Shown here one piece after another: positions 51,059 through 60,650 of a stretch of 64,000 nt of DNA (position 1 is the stretch's first letter; every line of letters starts with the position of its first letter). Where the stretch lies: NCBI RefSeq assembly GCF_025273675.1, contig NZ_CP045809.1:3534001-3598000 (forward strand), written 5' to 3'. The notes under the pieces are model-generated. The model saw nothing but the letters and a program-made list of their open reading frames with translations. It was not told the DNA's origin and ran no database searches. The translations under genes and the position numbers were made by a program. This stretch comes from Gordonia pseudamarae (GTDB taxonomy: Bacteria; Actinomycetota; Actinomycetes; Mycobacteriales; Mycobacteriaceae).

Positions 51059-52609
51059 GTGAGCGAGACAGACTCCATTTTCGACGTGGCGATCGTGGGC
51101 TACGGCCCCACGGGCGCCACCGCGGCGAACATTCTCGGACAGGCAGGGCTGCGGGTCGTAGTCCTCGAACGCGACCCGGACATCTACGGACGGGCCCGCG
51201 CCATCTCCACCGACGAGGAGGTCATGCGCATCTGGCAGAGCGTCGGACTGGCCGACGAACTGCAGGAAAGCATGCTTCCCGGCGGGGTCGTCGCTTTCGT
51301 CGACGCCGACGGCCGGCCGTTCTCCGAGGTCAGCCCACCCTCCCGCGGAGCAGGTCATCCAGCTCAGCAGTTCATCTATCAGCCCGCCGTCGACGGCGTG
51401 CTCCGCAAGGGGGCCGACCGGTTCCCCAACGTCACCATCCTCACCCGGCACGAGGCGCTGAAGGTGAAACAAGACGGGGAGTCCGTCGAGGTGCTGGCCG
51501 CGAACCTGGTGACCGACGAGTTCGTCCGGATTCGCGCGTCGTATGTGATCGCCGCCGACGGCGGGTCGTCGGCGATCCGCGGAATCCTCGGCGTCGGGTA
51601 TGCGGGTAAGACCTTCTCCGAACGGTGGGTCGTCATCGACACCGAAGTCCTCCAGGACTGGCCGGGCAGTTCGCGCCTGCGGTTCCACTGCAACCCGAAA
51701 CGGCCGGCCGTCGACTGCCCCACGCCGCTCGACCATCATCGGTGGGAGTTCCCGGTCCGCGCCGACGAGGACGAAGACGAACTGGTCAAGGGCGAAAGCA
51801 TCTGGCGGGTCCTCAACGATCAGGGCATCACCGACCAGCAGGTGAAGATCCTGCGCGCGGTGATCTACAGCCACCACGTGCGTTTCGCCGACCGGTGGCG
51901 AGTGGGCCGGGTCTTCCTCGCCGGCGACGCCGCGCACGCGATGCCGCCGTGGATCGGGCAGGGCATGGCTGCCGGCGTCCGCGACGCCGCCAACCTGTGC
52001 TGGAAGCTTGAGGCCGTGATCCGGGGAAACCTCGACGAGTCGGTGCTCGACAGCTACCAGACCGAACGTGATCCGCACGTGCGGGAAACCACCGATCACG
52101 CGGTGTTCAGCGGTCGCCTCATCACCGAACGCCGCGAATGGGTGGCCGCGATCCGCAACGTCACGATGCGCGGCCTCAATCGAATCCCCGGCTTCGCCAA
52201 GTGGATCGTCGCCACACACTGGATTCCCAACGCGCACTACCCCAAAGGCTTCGTCCACCCCACCGCACACAAGGCACGCGGTTGGCAACTCCCACAGCCC
52301 GACGTCATCGACGACAACGGCACCACGGTGCGGTTCGACGATACGCGCGGCAAGGGGTGGACCGTCCTCACCACATCGGCGACGCCACGCCCGACGGCGT
52401 GGAGTGACGTGGCCGTACCCACGATCATCGTCGCGAACCGCCCCGGGACGCCGGGCAGCATCGTCGACGCCACCGGGATCCTGACCACCTGGCTGCGTGA
52501 GCACGACGCCGAGACGGTCGCGATCCGGCCCGACGGATTCGTGTACGCCGCAGCATCCCCCGGCACACCCCTACCCCCACCCCCCGGCTCGATGAAAATG
52601 GCGTCATGA
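51059..52609 (+). CDS. MhpA-like FAD aromatic hydroxylase (unit A)
   Basis: A 516-residue flavoprotein hydroxylase from GTG 51059 (AGGAAC upstream; GTG 51029 possible). FAD motif VGYGPTGATAANILGQAGL, RARAISTDEEVMRIWQSVG, DGGSSAIRGILGV (DG motif) and GDAAHAMPPWIGQGMAAGVR match 3-(3-hydroxyphenyl)propionate hydroxylase MhpA. It would ortho-hydroxylate a phenol to a catechol using NAD(P)H and oxygen. It overlaps the next gene by 4 bp. Only the catalytic type, not the side chain of the substrate, can be read. Confidence 0.9.
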   Translation: MSETDSIFDVAIVGYGPTGATAANILGQAGLRVVVLERDPDIYGRARAISTDEEVMRIWQSVGLADELQESMLPGGVVAFVDADGRPFSEVSPPSRGAGHPAQQFIYQPAVDGVLRKGADRFPNVTILTRHEALKVKQDGESVEVLAANLVTDEFVRIRASYVIAADGGSSAIRGILGVGYAGKTFSERWVVIDTEVLQDWPGSSRLRFHCNPKRPAVDCPTPLDHHRWEFPVRADEDEDELVKGESIWRVLNDQGITDQQVKILRAVIYSHHVRFADRWRVGRVFLAGDAAHAMPPWIGQGMAAGVRDAANLCWKLEAVIRGNLDESVLDSYQTERDPHVRETTDHAVFSGRLITERREWVAAIRNVTMRGLNRIPGFAKWIVATHWIPNAHYPKGFVHPTAHKARGWQLPQPDVIDDNGTTVRFDDTRGKGWTVLTTSATPRPTAWSDVAVPTIIVANRPGTPGSIVDATGILTTWLREHDAETVAIRPDGFVYAAASPGTPLPPPPGSMKMAS

Positions 52610-53478
52610 CAGTCGAACTGACCGCCAGCACCGTCACCGTCAACGGTGACACCGACATCCACTACGTCGAGGCGGGTTCGGGAACTCCCGTCGTCATGCT
52701 GCACGGTGGCGGCCCGGGTGCCTCCGGTGTGGCCAACTACGGCCGCAACATCGATGCTCTCGCACAGCATTTCCGGGTCATTGTGCCCGACATGCCCGGA
52801 TACGGGAAGTCGAGCAAGAACCTCGACCAGGCGGACCCGTTCGGTTCACTCGCCGACGGAATCCGCGGGCTGCTCGACGCGCTCGACATCGACACCGCCG
52901 ACCTGATCGGCAATTCCTACGGCGGTGCGTGCGCACTGCGGTTGGCGTTGGACTCCCCGCACCGCGTCCGCAAGCTCGTCCTGATGGGGCCGGGGGGGAT
53001 CGGCACCACGCGCGGTGTACCGACCAGGGGACTGAACTGTCTGCTCGGCTACTACACCGGCGACGGACCGTCGAGGGACAAGCTCGCCGACTTCGTCCGC
53101 ACCTATCTCGTCTTCGACGGGGGCGCCGTCCCCGACGAGGTGATCGATGAACGGTACCGGGCGTCGATCGATCCGGAGGTCGTGGCGAATCCGCCGCTGC
53201 GCCGACCATCTGGTCCCGGGGCTCTCAAGACCGTGTGGAAGATGGACCTCACCCGCGATCCGCGGCTGACCCACCTGCACACACAGACGTTGATCCTGTG
53301 GGGAGCCGAGGACAAGGTCAACCGCCCGGCAGGCGGCTATCGTCTCCACAAGACCCTCCCCAACGCCGATCTGGTGATGACCGCCGCGACGGGGCACTGG
53401 TTGCAGTGGGAACGGGCGGACCTGTTCAACAGGCTTGTCATCGACTTCCTCACCGCAACCGATGGAGGACTGCGATGA
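52606..53478 (+). CDS. Meta-cleavage-product C-C hydrolase (MhpC/HsaD-like)
   Basis: A 290-residue alpha/beta hydrolase with MLHGGGPGASGVANYGRN, nucleophile elbow GNSYGGACAL, LILWGAEDKVN with catalytic Asp and AATGHWLQWER with His. It hydrolyses the C-C bond of the ring-cleavage product, giving 2-hydroxypenta-2,4-dienoate and an acid. It overlaps both neighbours by 4 bp, so the three genes 51059-54542 are tightly coupled. Confidence 0.92.
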   Translation: MTVELTASTVTVNGDTDIHYVEAGSGTPVVMLHGGGPGASGVANYGRNIDALAQHFRVIVPDMPGYGKSSKNLDQADPFGSLADGIRGLLDALDIDTADLIGNSYGGACALRLALDSPHRVRKLVLMGPGGIGTTRGVPTRGLNCLLGYYTGDGPSRDKLADFVRTYLVFDGGAVPDEVIDERYRASIDPEVVANPPLRRPSGPGALKTVWKMDLTRDPRLTHLHTQTLILWGAEDKVNRPAGGYRLHKTLPNADLVMTAATGHWLQWERADLFNRLVIDFLTATDGGLR

Positions 53479-54542
53479 TCACGGCCTATTCGCCGACCGG
53501 CACCACCACCGCGGGCTTACCCGCCGCACCCGCGCCCCCGGATTCGTCGATCTTCGGACGAGTTCATCTGGGCTACATCGTGATCGAGACTCGCAAGTTC
53601 AGCGATTGGGAACGCTTCGGTCGCGACGCGATCGGGCTGCACGTCGACACGCCGACCGGCGATGTACTGCGGTTTCGGCTCGACGACCACAAAACCCGAT
53701 TCCTGTTGCGGCGTGGCCCGGCCGAGGACGTCATGGCAATCGGCTGGCAGATCGACGACCACGAATCCTTCGACGGCGTGCTGGCCCGGGTGATCGCGCA
53801 CGGTGTGCCGCTGGTCGAATTGCGACCGGAGGAGGCCCAGCTACGCGGAGTGGAACGCGCCGTCCGATTCCCGGGGCCCAATGGTCTTGTCCAAGAATTG
53901 TTCACCCGCGCGCACACCACAACCGAGCCGCTGGTCGCGGTGGCTTCGGGCGGATTCGTGACCGGCGAATCGGGTCTGGGGCATGTCGCCGTCGTCACCA
54001 AGAATCCGCACCAGATGCGGGGCTACTATTCCACTGTCTTCGACGCCCGCCTCTCGGACTACATCGATGAGACGATCAGCGGCGCCCGCATGAAGATCCG
54101 GTTCATGCGGGTCAACGAACGTCATCATTCGATCGCGATCGCCAATATGCGCGACGCACCACTGAATCCGGTCCGAACCAGGGTGCAGCACCTCAATATT
54201 CAGGTCACCGAACTCGACGACATGATGCAGGCGTACCAGCGGACCAAAGAACTGGGCTTCGGTATCACCATGTCGATGGGACAACACACCAACGACAAAG
54301 AACTGTCCTTCTATGCCCGCACACCGTCCGGTTTCGAGTGGGAAACCGGCTGGAATCCGATCGTCATCGACGAGAACGCGTGGGAACCGACGACCCATCA
54401 GGGCATCAGCATCTGGGGGCATCGGCCCGAGGTGGACAAGTTCGTCAACGCATTCACGCGCGTCCGAGAGGCCGTGGGCAATCTCGGACACCACGAGGAC
54501 CCGGTGGCCGCGCTGAGCGGTCCCGGTATCGCCGACGACTGA
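53475..54542 (+). CDS. Extradiol dioxygenase, VOC (type I) family (unit A)
   Basis: A 355-residue two-domain VOC protein. The metal-binding face is visible in the C-terminal module: GLGHVAVVTKNPHQMRGYYS (His), RVQHLNIQVTELDDMMQAYQ (His) and ELSFYARTPSGFEWETGW (Glu), the Fe(II) or Mn(II) triad of catechol 2,3-dioxygenases. It opens the catechol ring next to the hydroxyls. E. coli MhpB belongs to a different (LigB) family, so this unit uses another enzyme class for the same step. Confidence 0.9.
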   Translation: MITAYSPTGTTTAGLPAAPAPPDSSIFGRVHLGYIVIETRKFSDWERFGRDAIGLHVDTPTGDVLRFRLDDHKTRFLLRRGPAEDVMAIGWQIDDHESFDGVLARVIAHGVPLVELRPEEAQLRGVERAVRFPGPNGLVQELFTRAHTTTEPLVAVASGGFVTGESGLGHVAVVTKNPHQMRGYYSTVFDARLSDYIDETISGARMKIRFMRVNERHHSIAIANMRDAPLNPVRTRVQHLNIQVTELDDMMQAYQRTKELGFGITMSMGQHTNDKELSFYARTPSGFEWETGWNPIVIDENAWEPTTHQGISIWGHRPEVDKFVNAFTRVREAVGNLGHHEDPVAALSGPGIADD

Positions 54543-54610
54543 TCCCGAGCACCATGACCGTCGAGCTGGGAGCTCCGGTCAGGACACGACCGTTACCTTC
54601 ACGACGACCA

Positions 54611-54644
54611 ATCAGCGTGAAAGCTCCCTCACCGTGACGCTGAT
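54611..54644. terminator. Putative hairpin between convergent catabolic operons
   Basis: Arms ATCAGCGT and ACGCTGAT pair perfectly (8 bp) with an 18-nt loop, in the 138-bp gap between the convergent dioxygenase and aldolase genes. Confidence 0.5.
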
Positions 54645-54680
54645 CGCGTCGGCGTCCTTGGCCGGTCGCCGTTCGGGCCA

Positions 54681-55691
54681 CTACCTCGTGAGATCGAGTG
54701 CGATGTCGATGAGCATGTCCTCCTGGCCGCCCACCATCCCACGCCGCCCGGCTTCCTCCAGCAGGCTGCGAGCATCGACGTCGAAGCGTGCGGCGGCATT
54801 CTCGGCGTGGCGCAGAAAGCTGGAATACACCCCGGCATAGCCGAGGGTGAGTGTTTCGCGGTCTACGCGGACCGGACGGTCTTGCAGCGGCCGGACGATG
54901 TCGTCGGCGGCGTCCTCCAGTGCATGCAGGTCGCAGCCGTGCTCCCAACCCATTCGGGCGGCGGCGGCGATGAACACCTCCAACGGCGCGTTACCGGCGC
55001 CCGCACCCATCCCGGCCAGGGAGGCGTCCACGCGTGTCGCGCCGTGCTCCACCGCGACAATCGAATTCGCCACACCCAAACTCAGGTTGTGATGAGCGTG
55101 GATACCGATGGCGGTGGCCGCATCCAATGTCCGGCGGAGCGCGTCGACCCGGCTCGCGATATCGGGCATCGTCATCGCACCGCCGGAATCGACAACGTAC
55201 ACGCAGGTGGCGCCGTAGGATTCCATCTTCGCCGCCTGCTCCGCCAGGTCCGCGGGGGTGATCATGTGACTCATCATCAGGAATCCGACGGTGTCCATAC
55301 CCAATTCGCGGGCGGCCGCGATGTGCCGGGCGGAGATGTCGGCCTCGCTGCAGTGCGTGGCGACACGCACGATACGCGCACCGGCGCGGTAGGCATCCTT
55401 GAGATTGCCGACCGTACCGATACCGGGGAGCAGCAACGTCGCCACCGCGGCGTTGTCGACCGCACCGGCAACCGCTTCGATCCATTCGAGGTCGGTGTGC
55501 GCGCCGAAACCATAGACACAACTGGACCCGGACAGCCCGTCGCCGTGGGCCACCTCGATGGAATCGACGCCTGCCCGGTCGAGTGCGGTGGCGATGGCGA
55601 CCATCTGCTCAATCGAATACTGGTGGCGGACGGCGTGCTGGCCGTCGCGCAGGGTGACGTCGCTGACGTAGATCTGTGGTGAAGGATTCAT
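54681..55691 (-). CDS. mhpE: 4-hydroxy-2-oxovalerate aldolase
   Basis: A 336-residue DmpG/MhpE-type aldolase. The HMGL barrel reads [60 protein letters not shown] with the metal-binding His pair, and the C-terminal [20 protein letters not shown] that contacts the dehydrogenase. It splits 4-hydroxy-2-oxovalerate to pyruvate and acetaldehyde, which is channelled to the partner dehydrogenase. It overlaps the partner gene by 4 bp. Confidence 0.95.
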   Translation of the reverse strand: MNPSPQIYVSDVTLRDGQHAVRHQYSIEQMVAIATALDRAGVDSIEVAHGDGLSGSSCVYGFGAHTDLEWIEAVAGAVDNAAVATLLLPGIGTVGNLKDAYRAGARIVRVATHCSEADISARHIAAARELGMDTVGFLMMSHMITPADLAEQAAKMESYGATCVYVVDSGGAMTMPDIASRVDALRRTLDAATAIGIHAHHNLSLGVANSIVAVEHGATRVDASLAGMGAGAGNAPLEVFIAAAARMGWEHGCDLHALEDAADDIVRPLQDRPVRVDRETLTLGYAGVYSSFLRHAENAAARFDVDARSLLEEAGRRGMVGGQEDMLIDIALDLTR

Positions 55692-56662
55692 CGGTGTGCT
55701 CCCGACCGGGTGGTTGCGTTGGCGTGGCGTGCGATTCGTTCGGCGGTCGCCATGGCCGCGGAGGTCATGATGTCGAGGTTTCCGGCATACGCGGGCAGGT
55801 AGTGGGCGGCGCCGGTGACTTCGAGCACGACCGTGGCCCTGGTACCCACGAACTTTCCCGTTTCAGGGATGAACAGTGGGTCGTCGACGCCGAAGGTTTC
55901 GAACTGCACGTCCTGTGTAAGCCGGTAACCGGGCACATACGCGTGCACCCGCGCCACCATCTCCTGGACCGATTTCTCAATCGCATGATGGTCCGGCGAT
56001 CCCTCGACGAGACAGAAAACGGTGTTACGCATCATGATCGGCGGATCAGCCGGGTTGAGAATCATCACCACCTTGCCCCGTCCGGCGCCGCCGACAGCGC
56101 ACAGCGCCGCCGACGTGGTCTCGGTGAACTCGTCGATGTTCGCGCGGGTGCCGGGACCTGCCGACAGCGACGAGATCGCCGACACGATCTCCGCATAGGC
56201 CACTGGTGCCGCCGCGCCCACGGCGGCGACGATGGGGACCGTCGCCTGCCCACCGCAGGTGACCATGTTGAGATTGGGTTCGTCCAGGTGTTCATCGAGG
56301 TTGACGACCGGCACACAGTAGGGGCCGATCGATGCCGGGGTGAGGTCGAGGACTCGCACCCCGCTGTCCTTGAGTGCGGCCCAGTTGGCCCGGTGCGTAC
56401 CGGCCGAAGTCGCATCGAATACGAGCCGGACGGCGTCGAAATCGGGAAGGGCCAACAGTCCCTCCACTCCGTCGGACACCGTGGTGATGCCGAACCCGCG
56501 CGCACGGGCCAACCCGTCGGATGCCGGGTCGATACCGACCATGGCGGCCACTCGCAGCGGTCCCGCCCCGGCGATGATCTTGAGCATCAGATCGGTGCCG
56601 ATATTGCCGGAGCCGATGATCGCAACCGGGTAGTCTCCCGGCGCGGATACGTTGTCGGACAT
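55688..56662 (-). CDS. mhpF: Acetaldehyde dehydrogenase (acylating)
   Basis: A 324-residue MhpF/DmpF-type enzyme: NAD motif [40 protein letters not shown], catalytic Cys in [20 protein letters not shown] and [20 protein letters not shown] at the aldolase interface. It converts acetaldehyde, NAD and CoA to acetyl-CoA. It forms a channelling complex with the aldolase encoded downstream. Confidence 0.95.
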   Translation of the reverse strand: MSDNVSAPGDYPVAIIGSGNIGTDLMLKIIAGAGPLRVAAMVGIDPASDGLARARGFGITTVSDGVEGLLALPDFDAVRLVFDATSAGTHRANWAALKDSGVRVLDLTPASIGPYCVPVVNLDEHLDEPNLNMVTCGGQATVPIVAAVGAAAPVAYAEIVSAISSLSAGPGTRANIDEFTETTSAALCAVGGAGRGKVVMILNPADPPIMMRNTVFCLVEGSPDHHAIEKSVQEMVARVHAYVPGYRLTQDVQFETFGVDDPLFIPETGKFVGTRATVVLEVTGAAHYLPAYAGNLDIMTSAAMATAERIARHANATTRSGAHR

Positions 56663-56674
56663 GATTCTTCTCCC

Positions 56675-57478
56675 TCAGGCGAAGTGGACGGAGACGGTGC
56701 CGAGGCCGGCGAGCTGGGCCGATGCCGTGTCACCGGTGTCCACAAAAGAGGCGCCGGTGATCGAACCGGACATGACGAATTGTCCGGCCTCGATTCCGGT
56801 ACCGAAGGGCGCCAGCGCGTTGACCAGCCAGGCCACCGCCGCGGCCGGATGACCCAACACCGCCGACCCGAGCCCGGAGTCGATGGTCACGCCGTTGACG
56901 GCAAACGAGGCCGCGACGGTGCCGAGCGAAGCCACGTCCTTGATGTCCACCCACGAGCCGAGCACCACCATCCCGGAGCTGGCATTGTCGGCCACCGTGT
57001 CGGGCAGGGTGATTCGCCAGTCGGCGATCCGGCTGTCGACGATCTCCAGTGCGGCGGCTACGTATTCCGTTGCGTCCAGAACGTCGTCGATGGTGACGCC
57101 TGGACCCGACAGCGGTCGTGACAGACGGAAAGCGATCTCCGGCTCCACCCGCGGAGCGCACATACGCGACCTCACGATTGTCCCGCAGTCGGGGACGAGC
57201 ATCGAGTCGAGGATGTATCCGAAATCCGGTTCGTCGACGCCGAGCAGCTTCTGCATCGGCTCGGAAGTCAGGCCGATCTTGCGACCCACCAACGTGGCCC
57301 CGGCGGCCAACGCACGGCCGAGATTGATCTGCTGGATCGCGTAGGCGTCGGCGACCCCGAGCGCGGGATTCCGCTCGGTGAGCGGCGGAACCGGACGTGC
57401 TCGGATCAGGGCTTCATGCAGGCTCTCGGCCAACTGCTCGATCGAATCGGTGCCGGCTCGAACGGATGCGTCACTCAT
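56675..57478 (-). CDS. mhpD: 2-keto-4-pentenoate hydratase
   Basis: A 267-residue MhpD/HsaE-type hydratase: AYAIQQINLGRALAAGATLV, GRKIGLTSEPMQKLLGVDEP, RVEPEIAFRLSRPL with metal-binding Glu residues and the closing FVDTGDTASAQLAGLG. It hydrates 2-hydroxypenta-2,4-dienoate to 4-hydroxy-2-oxovalerate. It is first in the three-gene operon D-F-E, and the palindrome at 57522-57537 precedes it by 44 bp. Confidence 0.94.
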   Translation of the reverse strand: MSDASVRAGTDSIEQLAESLHEALIRARPVPPLTERNPALGVADAYAIQQINLGRALAAGATLVGRKIGLTSEPMQKLLGVDEPDFGYILDSMLVPDCGTIVRSRMCAPRVEPEIAFRLSRPLSGPGVTIDDVLDATEYVAAALEIVDSRIADWRITLPDTVADNASSGMVVLGSWVDIKDVASLGTVAASFAVNGVTIDSGLGSAVLGHPAAAVAWLVNALAPFGTGIEAGQFVMSGSITGASFVDTGDTASAQLAGLGTVSVHFA

Positions 57479-57521
57479 TGCGGGCGCTCCTCAGGGTCGG
57501 GTTGAGTAGCCCCCACCTTAA

Positions 57522-57537
57522 TGTAGTGACCGCTACA
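57522..57537. promoter_or_regulatory. Palindromic operator upstream of mhpD
   Basis: TGTAGTGACCGCTACA has the same TGTAG/CTACA arms and 6-bp spacer as the operator at 50924-50941. It places the mhpDFE operon under the same TetR as the hydroxylase operon. Confidence 0.8.
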
Positions 57538-57737
57538 CTAACAAGTGTGAGCCGCGGCCACTCGGCATACCGGAGAGCCCTCGGACGCAGACACTCGATT
57601 GATCGCGCTCAACCATCTCCCGCGGCGCGCCGTCGAACGTCGACACGGCGCCGGCCGAGACATGCGCGGCCTCGCTGCGTCACCCGGGCCGCGGCCGCCG
57701 ACCACACCACGATCGCGATTGTCCGGCAGGCCAACAC

Positions 57738-57772
57738 GGAGTACAGGTGCCACCTGGTGGCACCTGTACTCC
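57738..57772. terminator. 35-bp near-perfect palindrome (hairpin)
   Basis: Arms GGAGTACAGGTGCCACC and GGTGGCACCTGTACTCC, 17 bp each, surround a single T. It lies 21 bp after the stop of the TetR gene 57793-58428, so a terminator for it is the simplest reading, though no T-run follows. The rest of 57538-57737 shows no gene. Confidence 0.6.
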
Positions 57773-57792
57773 AGCCAAAGCACGTCTCTATA

Positions 57793-58428
57793 TCAAGCTG
57801 GATCCGGCAGCGACCGGTCGCAGAGTTGTTCGGCGTCGGCAGCGCTCATCCCGAAACCGCGCAGCAGGGTGCGGGTCACCGCGTCGGTGATGACAGCGTC
57901 GTCCCGGTCGGGGTGATCATGCAGGAACTGCCCCAACGCCACAACACTGCCGACCACCCCGATCATTGCGACGTCCAGGTCGGCGACGTCGAACCGGCCC
58001 GCGGCGGCGGCGGCTCCGATGTCGCGGCGGGCACGTTCGGCCAGACCACGCTCGGCGTAGGCCAGACCCCCTCCCGCCCGCAGGATGGCCAGACTCAGTT
58101 CGGGTAGCCGGCGGTGCATGCGTCCGGTTAGCCGAAAACTCTGGGTGAACGCTTCGGCCGGGTCGTCGAGGTCGGCGCAGTAGGCGTCCATCATCGCGCC
58201 GTGCGCATCAAGTGCCGCCAGGACAGCGGCCTCGAACAGCTCCTCCTTACTGGAAAAATGGTTGTAGAAGGAACCCATGCCGACGTCGGCGGCCGTGGTG
58301 ATCTCCAGGACCGGCACGTTCTGGCGCCCCTCGGCCAGCAGTTTCTGCGCGGCACCGATGAGCGCGGCACGAGTCGCGGCTTTGCGCCGGTCGACACGAG
58401 TCGGCGTCGCCTCATTCCCGATGGCCAT
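57793..58428 (-). CDS. TetR-family regulator of aromatic unit B
   Basis: From ATG 58428 (GGAGGAG 7 nt upstream; ATG 58446 possible), 211 residues. HTH: AAQKLLAEGRQNVPVLEITT and AADVGMGSFYNHFSSKEELF; the C-terminal domain is helical. Divergent from 58567, with two identical TGACGATTTCGTCA sites between, so it should control unit B and itself. Confidence 0.88.
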   Translation of the reverse strand: MAIGNEATPTRVDRRKAATRAALIGAAQKLLAEGRQNVPVLEITTAADVGMGSFYNHFSSKEELFEAAVLAALDAHGAMMDAYCADLDDPAEAFTQSFRLTGRMHRRLPELSLAILRAGGGLAYAERGLAERARRDIGAAAAAGRFDVADLDVAMIGVVGSVVALGQFLHDHPDRDDAVITDAVTRTLLRGFGMSAADAEQLCDRSLPDPA

Positions 58429-58474
58429 CGACATCTCCTCCGTCATCCACCTCGATGCTAGCGAACATCATTTA

Positions 58475-58488
58475 TGACGATTTCGTCA
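58475..58488. promoter_or_regulatory. Operator copy 1, unit B
   Basis: TGACGATTTCGTCA, arms TGACGA and TCGTCA about TT. It is identical to 58519-58532; the centres are 44 bp apart, about four helical turns. It lies nearer the TetR gene. Confidence 0.85.
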
Positions 58489-58518
58489 GAATCCCTTGAC
58501 CAACCCTGGGCTCATATG

Positions 58519-58532
58519 TGACGATTTCGTCA
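58519..58532. promoter_or_regulatory. Operator copy 2, unit B
   Basis: A second TGACGATTTCGTCA, 35 bp upstream of the ATG at 58567, well placed to block the unit B promoter. Confidence 0.85.
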
Positions 58533-58566
58533 GTTAGTAGTTGTCTCTGCGAAAGGTGGTGCGGCA

Positions 58567-59706
58567 ATGCCTGTCGACCACGACGTCCACCACGGACTGC
58601 ACGTCGATCAGGGCGCGCTGCCCGGCGAGCATCCCGGCAGGCACCCCAATCCCGTGATCAAAGCCACCGGGCTGGCCTGGCTGGAGTTCGAGAAACCCGA
58701 CCTGCCCAGGACCGCGGCGTTCGCTGCCGATTTCGGTTTCACACCTACCCTGCACACCGACGACGAACTGCATCTGCGTGGCTCGCTACCCGGGCCGCCG
58801 TGTGTGATCGTGCGCAAAGGCCGTCGGTCGGTCTTCCGTGGCCCCGCGTTCCACGCCGCCGATCACGACGACCTGCTCCGGCTGTCGAACCGGTTGGGCA
58901 TCGCACCCCGGCCACTGCCCGATACACTCGGCGGCATCGCCGTCACCGCCGCCGACCCCGGCGGCGCCCGGGTCCGCGTGATATCGGGGGCGATCACTCA
59001 CCCGGCGCTCCCCGATGCAACCGCCGAACGGCAGTACAACTTTCGCGACCACCCCGCCCGGGTCAACACCACCCAACGCGCCCCATTGGCACCGGCGCAG
59101 GTGCAGCGCATCGGACATATCGTCCTGCAATCGAACCGCTACCTGGAAACCCTGAACTGGTACCTCGAACATCTCGGGCTGATCGTCAGTGACTTCCTGT
59201 TCTACCCGGGACAACGCGCCCGGGGACCGGTGATGAGTTTCATCCGCTGCGACCGCGGCGACACGCCCGCCGATCACCACACTCTGGCGATGACGCTCGG
59301 GCCGTCGAATCGCTATGTGCACTCGGCATTCCAGGTTGCCGACCTCGATACCCTTGCTCGTGGTGGCGAATTCCTGCGTGGCCGTGGCCATTACCGGTCG
59401 TGGGGCATCGGCCGGCACATCCAGGGAAGCCAGATCTTCGACTACTGGCGCGATCCGGACGGATTCCTGGTGGAACACTACGCCGACGGCGACCTGTTCG
59501 ACTGCTCACTGAACCCGGGCTGGGCACCGATGACCGCGTCGGGTCTGGCGCAGTGGGGACCACCGGCCACCGCCGACTTCCTCGGCGTCAAGCCAGGAAC
59601 CAGATCGATGAAGGAGGTGCGTTCGATCCTGAGCGCCCTTGCAACCCCCGACAACGAATTCGACGCCGAACGCCTGCTCGGCCTACTGAAGGTACCCAAC
59701 GCATGA
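58567..59706 (+). CDS. VOC-family extradiol-dioxygenase-like protein (unit B)
   Basis: A 379-residue two-domain VOC protein. The C-terminal module holds IGHIVLQSNRYLETLNWYLE (His), RYVHSAFQVADLDTLARGGE (His) and YWRDPDGFLVEHYADGDLFD (Glu), the ring-cleavage metal triad pattern. The N-terminal module (GLAWLEFEKPDLPRTAAFAA) lacks an obvious triad. It resembles catechol dioxygenases but is more diverged than the unit A enzyme. The ATG has AAGGTGG upstream. It overlaps the FAH-family gene by 4 bp. Confidence 0.82.
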   Translation: MPVDHDVHHGLHVDQGALPGEHPGRHPNPVIKATGLAWLEFEKPDLPRTAAFAADFGFTPTLHTDDELHLRGSLPGPPCVIVRKGRRSVFRGPAFHAADHDDLLRLSNRLGIAPRPLPDTLGGIAVTAADPGGARVRVISGAITHPALPDATAERQYNFRDHPARVNTTQRAPLAPAQVQRIGHIVLQSNRYLETLNWYLEHLGLIVSDFLFYPGQRARGPVMSFIRCDRGDTPADHHTLAMTLGPSNRYVHSAFQVADLDTLARGGEFLRGRGHYRSWGIGRHIQGSQIFDYWRDPDGFLVEHYADGDLFDCSLNPGWAPMTASGLAQWGPPATADFLGVKPGTRSMKEVRSILSALATPDNEFDAERLLGLLKVPNA

Positions 59707-60650
59707 GCATCTCCGTCCTCCGCACCGCCGACGCCTGGTGGGTGCTCACCGACGACGCCACCGCCGCCCGCCGCGTCGACACCGCCGCGAGCACCACCGC
59801 CGAACTTCTCACCGACCGTACCGCCGTCGACGCCGCCGCATCGGGCACCGGCGACCTCACCGACGTCGCGCTCCTCGAACCGATCTCACCGGTGAGCGCG
59901 CCGTGCCGGATTGTCGCGCAGATGACCAACTTCCGGTCGCACATAACCGATTCGGGAATGAACCCGGACACCGTTCCACTGACGTTCTTCCGCAAGACGT
60001 CCGGGTCGATCTCCGGACCGTACGATGACATCGTCAAACCCGTACACGTGACACTCCTCGACTACGAGATCGAGATCGGTCTGGTGTTCGGCAAGTCGCT
60101 CCCGGTCGGGACACCGGTCACCAGGGAAGTCCTGGCCGAGTACGTCGCCGGTGTCGTCATCGCCAACGATGTATCGGCGCGCGACCTTCAGCTGCCCAAA
60201 ACCCAGTTCTACGAGGCCAAGTCGTATCCGACGTTCACTCCGCTCGGGCCGCGGCTGGTGTTGCTGGAGGCCGGAGAGTTGGACCGGTTCGGCGATCTGC
60301 ACCTGACGCTGCGAGTCAACGGTCAAGTACGCCAGGACATGGTGATCGGTGACGACATCGTGTTCTCACCTTTGGCGGCGGTAACCGGACTGTCGGGCTT
60401 TCAGCGACTTGACCCGGGCGACGTCCTGCTGACCGGCACCCCCGCCGGTACCGCGCTGAGTGCGCCGGCAAAGGTCGTGGAGATCATCGGGTCGCTGCTG
60501 CCGCCGCACGTCAAGTGGAAGACCTTCTTCGACAGGCAGAGCAATAATCCGAAGTATTTGCGGGACGGAGACGTCGTGGAACTCACCGCCGCCACCGCCG
60601 ACGGCGCCCTCGATCTGGGTACTCAGCGCACGGTGGTCAGATATGCCTGA
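59703..60650 (+). CDS. Fumarylacetoacetate hydrolase-family protein (unit B)
   Basis: From ATG 59703, 315 residues. FAH-type metal site: LLDYEIEIGLVFGKSL and VVIANDVSARDLQLPKTQFY; closing FQRLDPGDVLLTGTPAGTAL. Members hydrolyse or decarboxylate acylpyruvates and hydroxymuconates formed after ring cleavage. This would act on the product of the VOC enzyme in the same operon. It overlaps the downstream hydroxylase gene by 8 bp. Confidence 0.9.
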   Translation: MSISVLRTADAWWVLTDDATAARRVDTAASTTAELLTDRTAVDAAASGTGDLTDVALLEPISPVSAPCRIVAQMTNFRSHITDSGMNPDTVPLTFFRKTSGSISGPYDDIVKPVHVTLLDYEIEIGLVFGKSLPVGTPVTREVLAEYVAGVVIANDVSARDLQLPKTQFYEAKSYPTFTPLGPRLVLLEAGELDRFGDLHLTLRVNGQVRQDMVIGDDIVFSPLAAVTGLSGFQRLDPGDVLLTGTPAGTALSAPAKVVEIIGSLLPPHVKWKTFFDRQSNNPKYLRDGDVVELTAATADGALDLGTQRTVVRYA

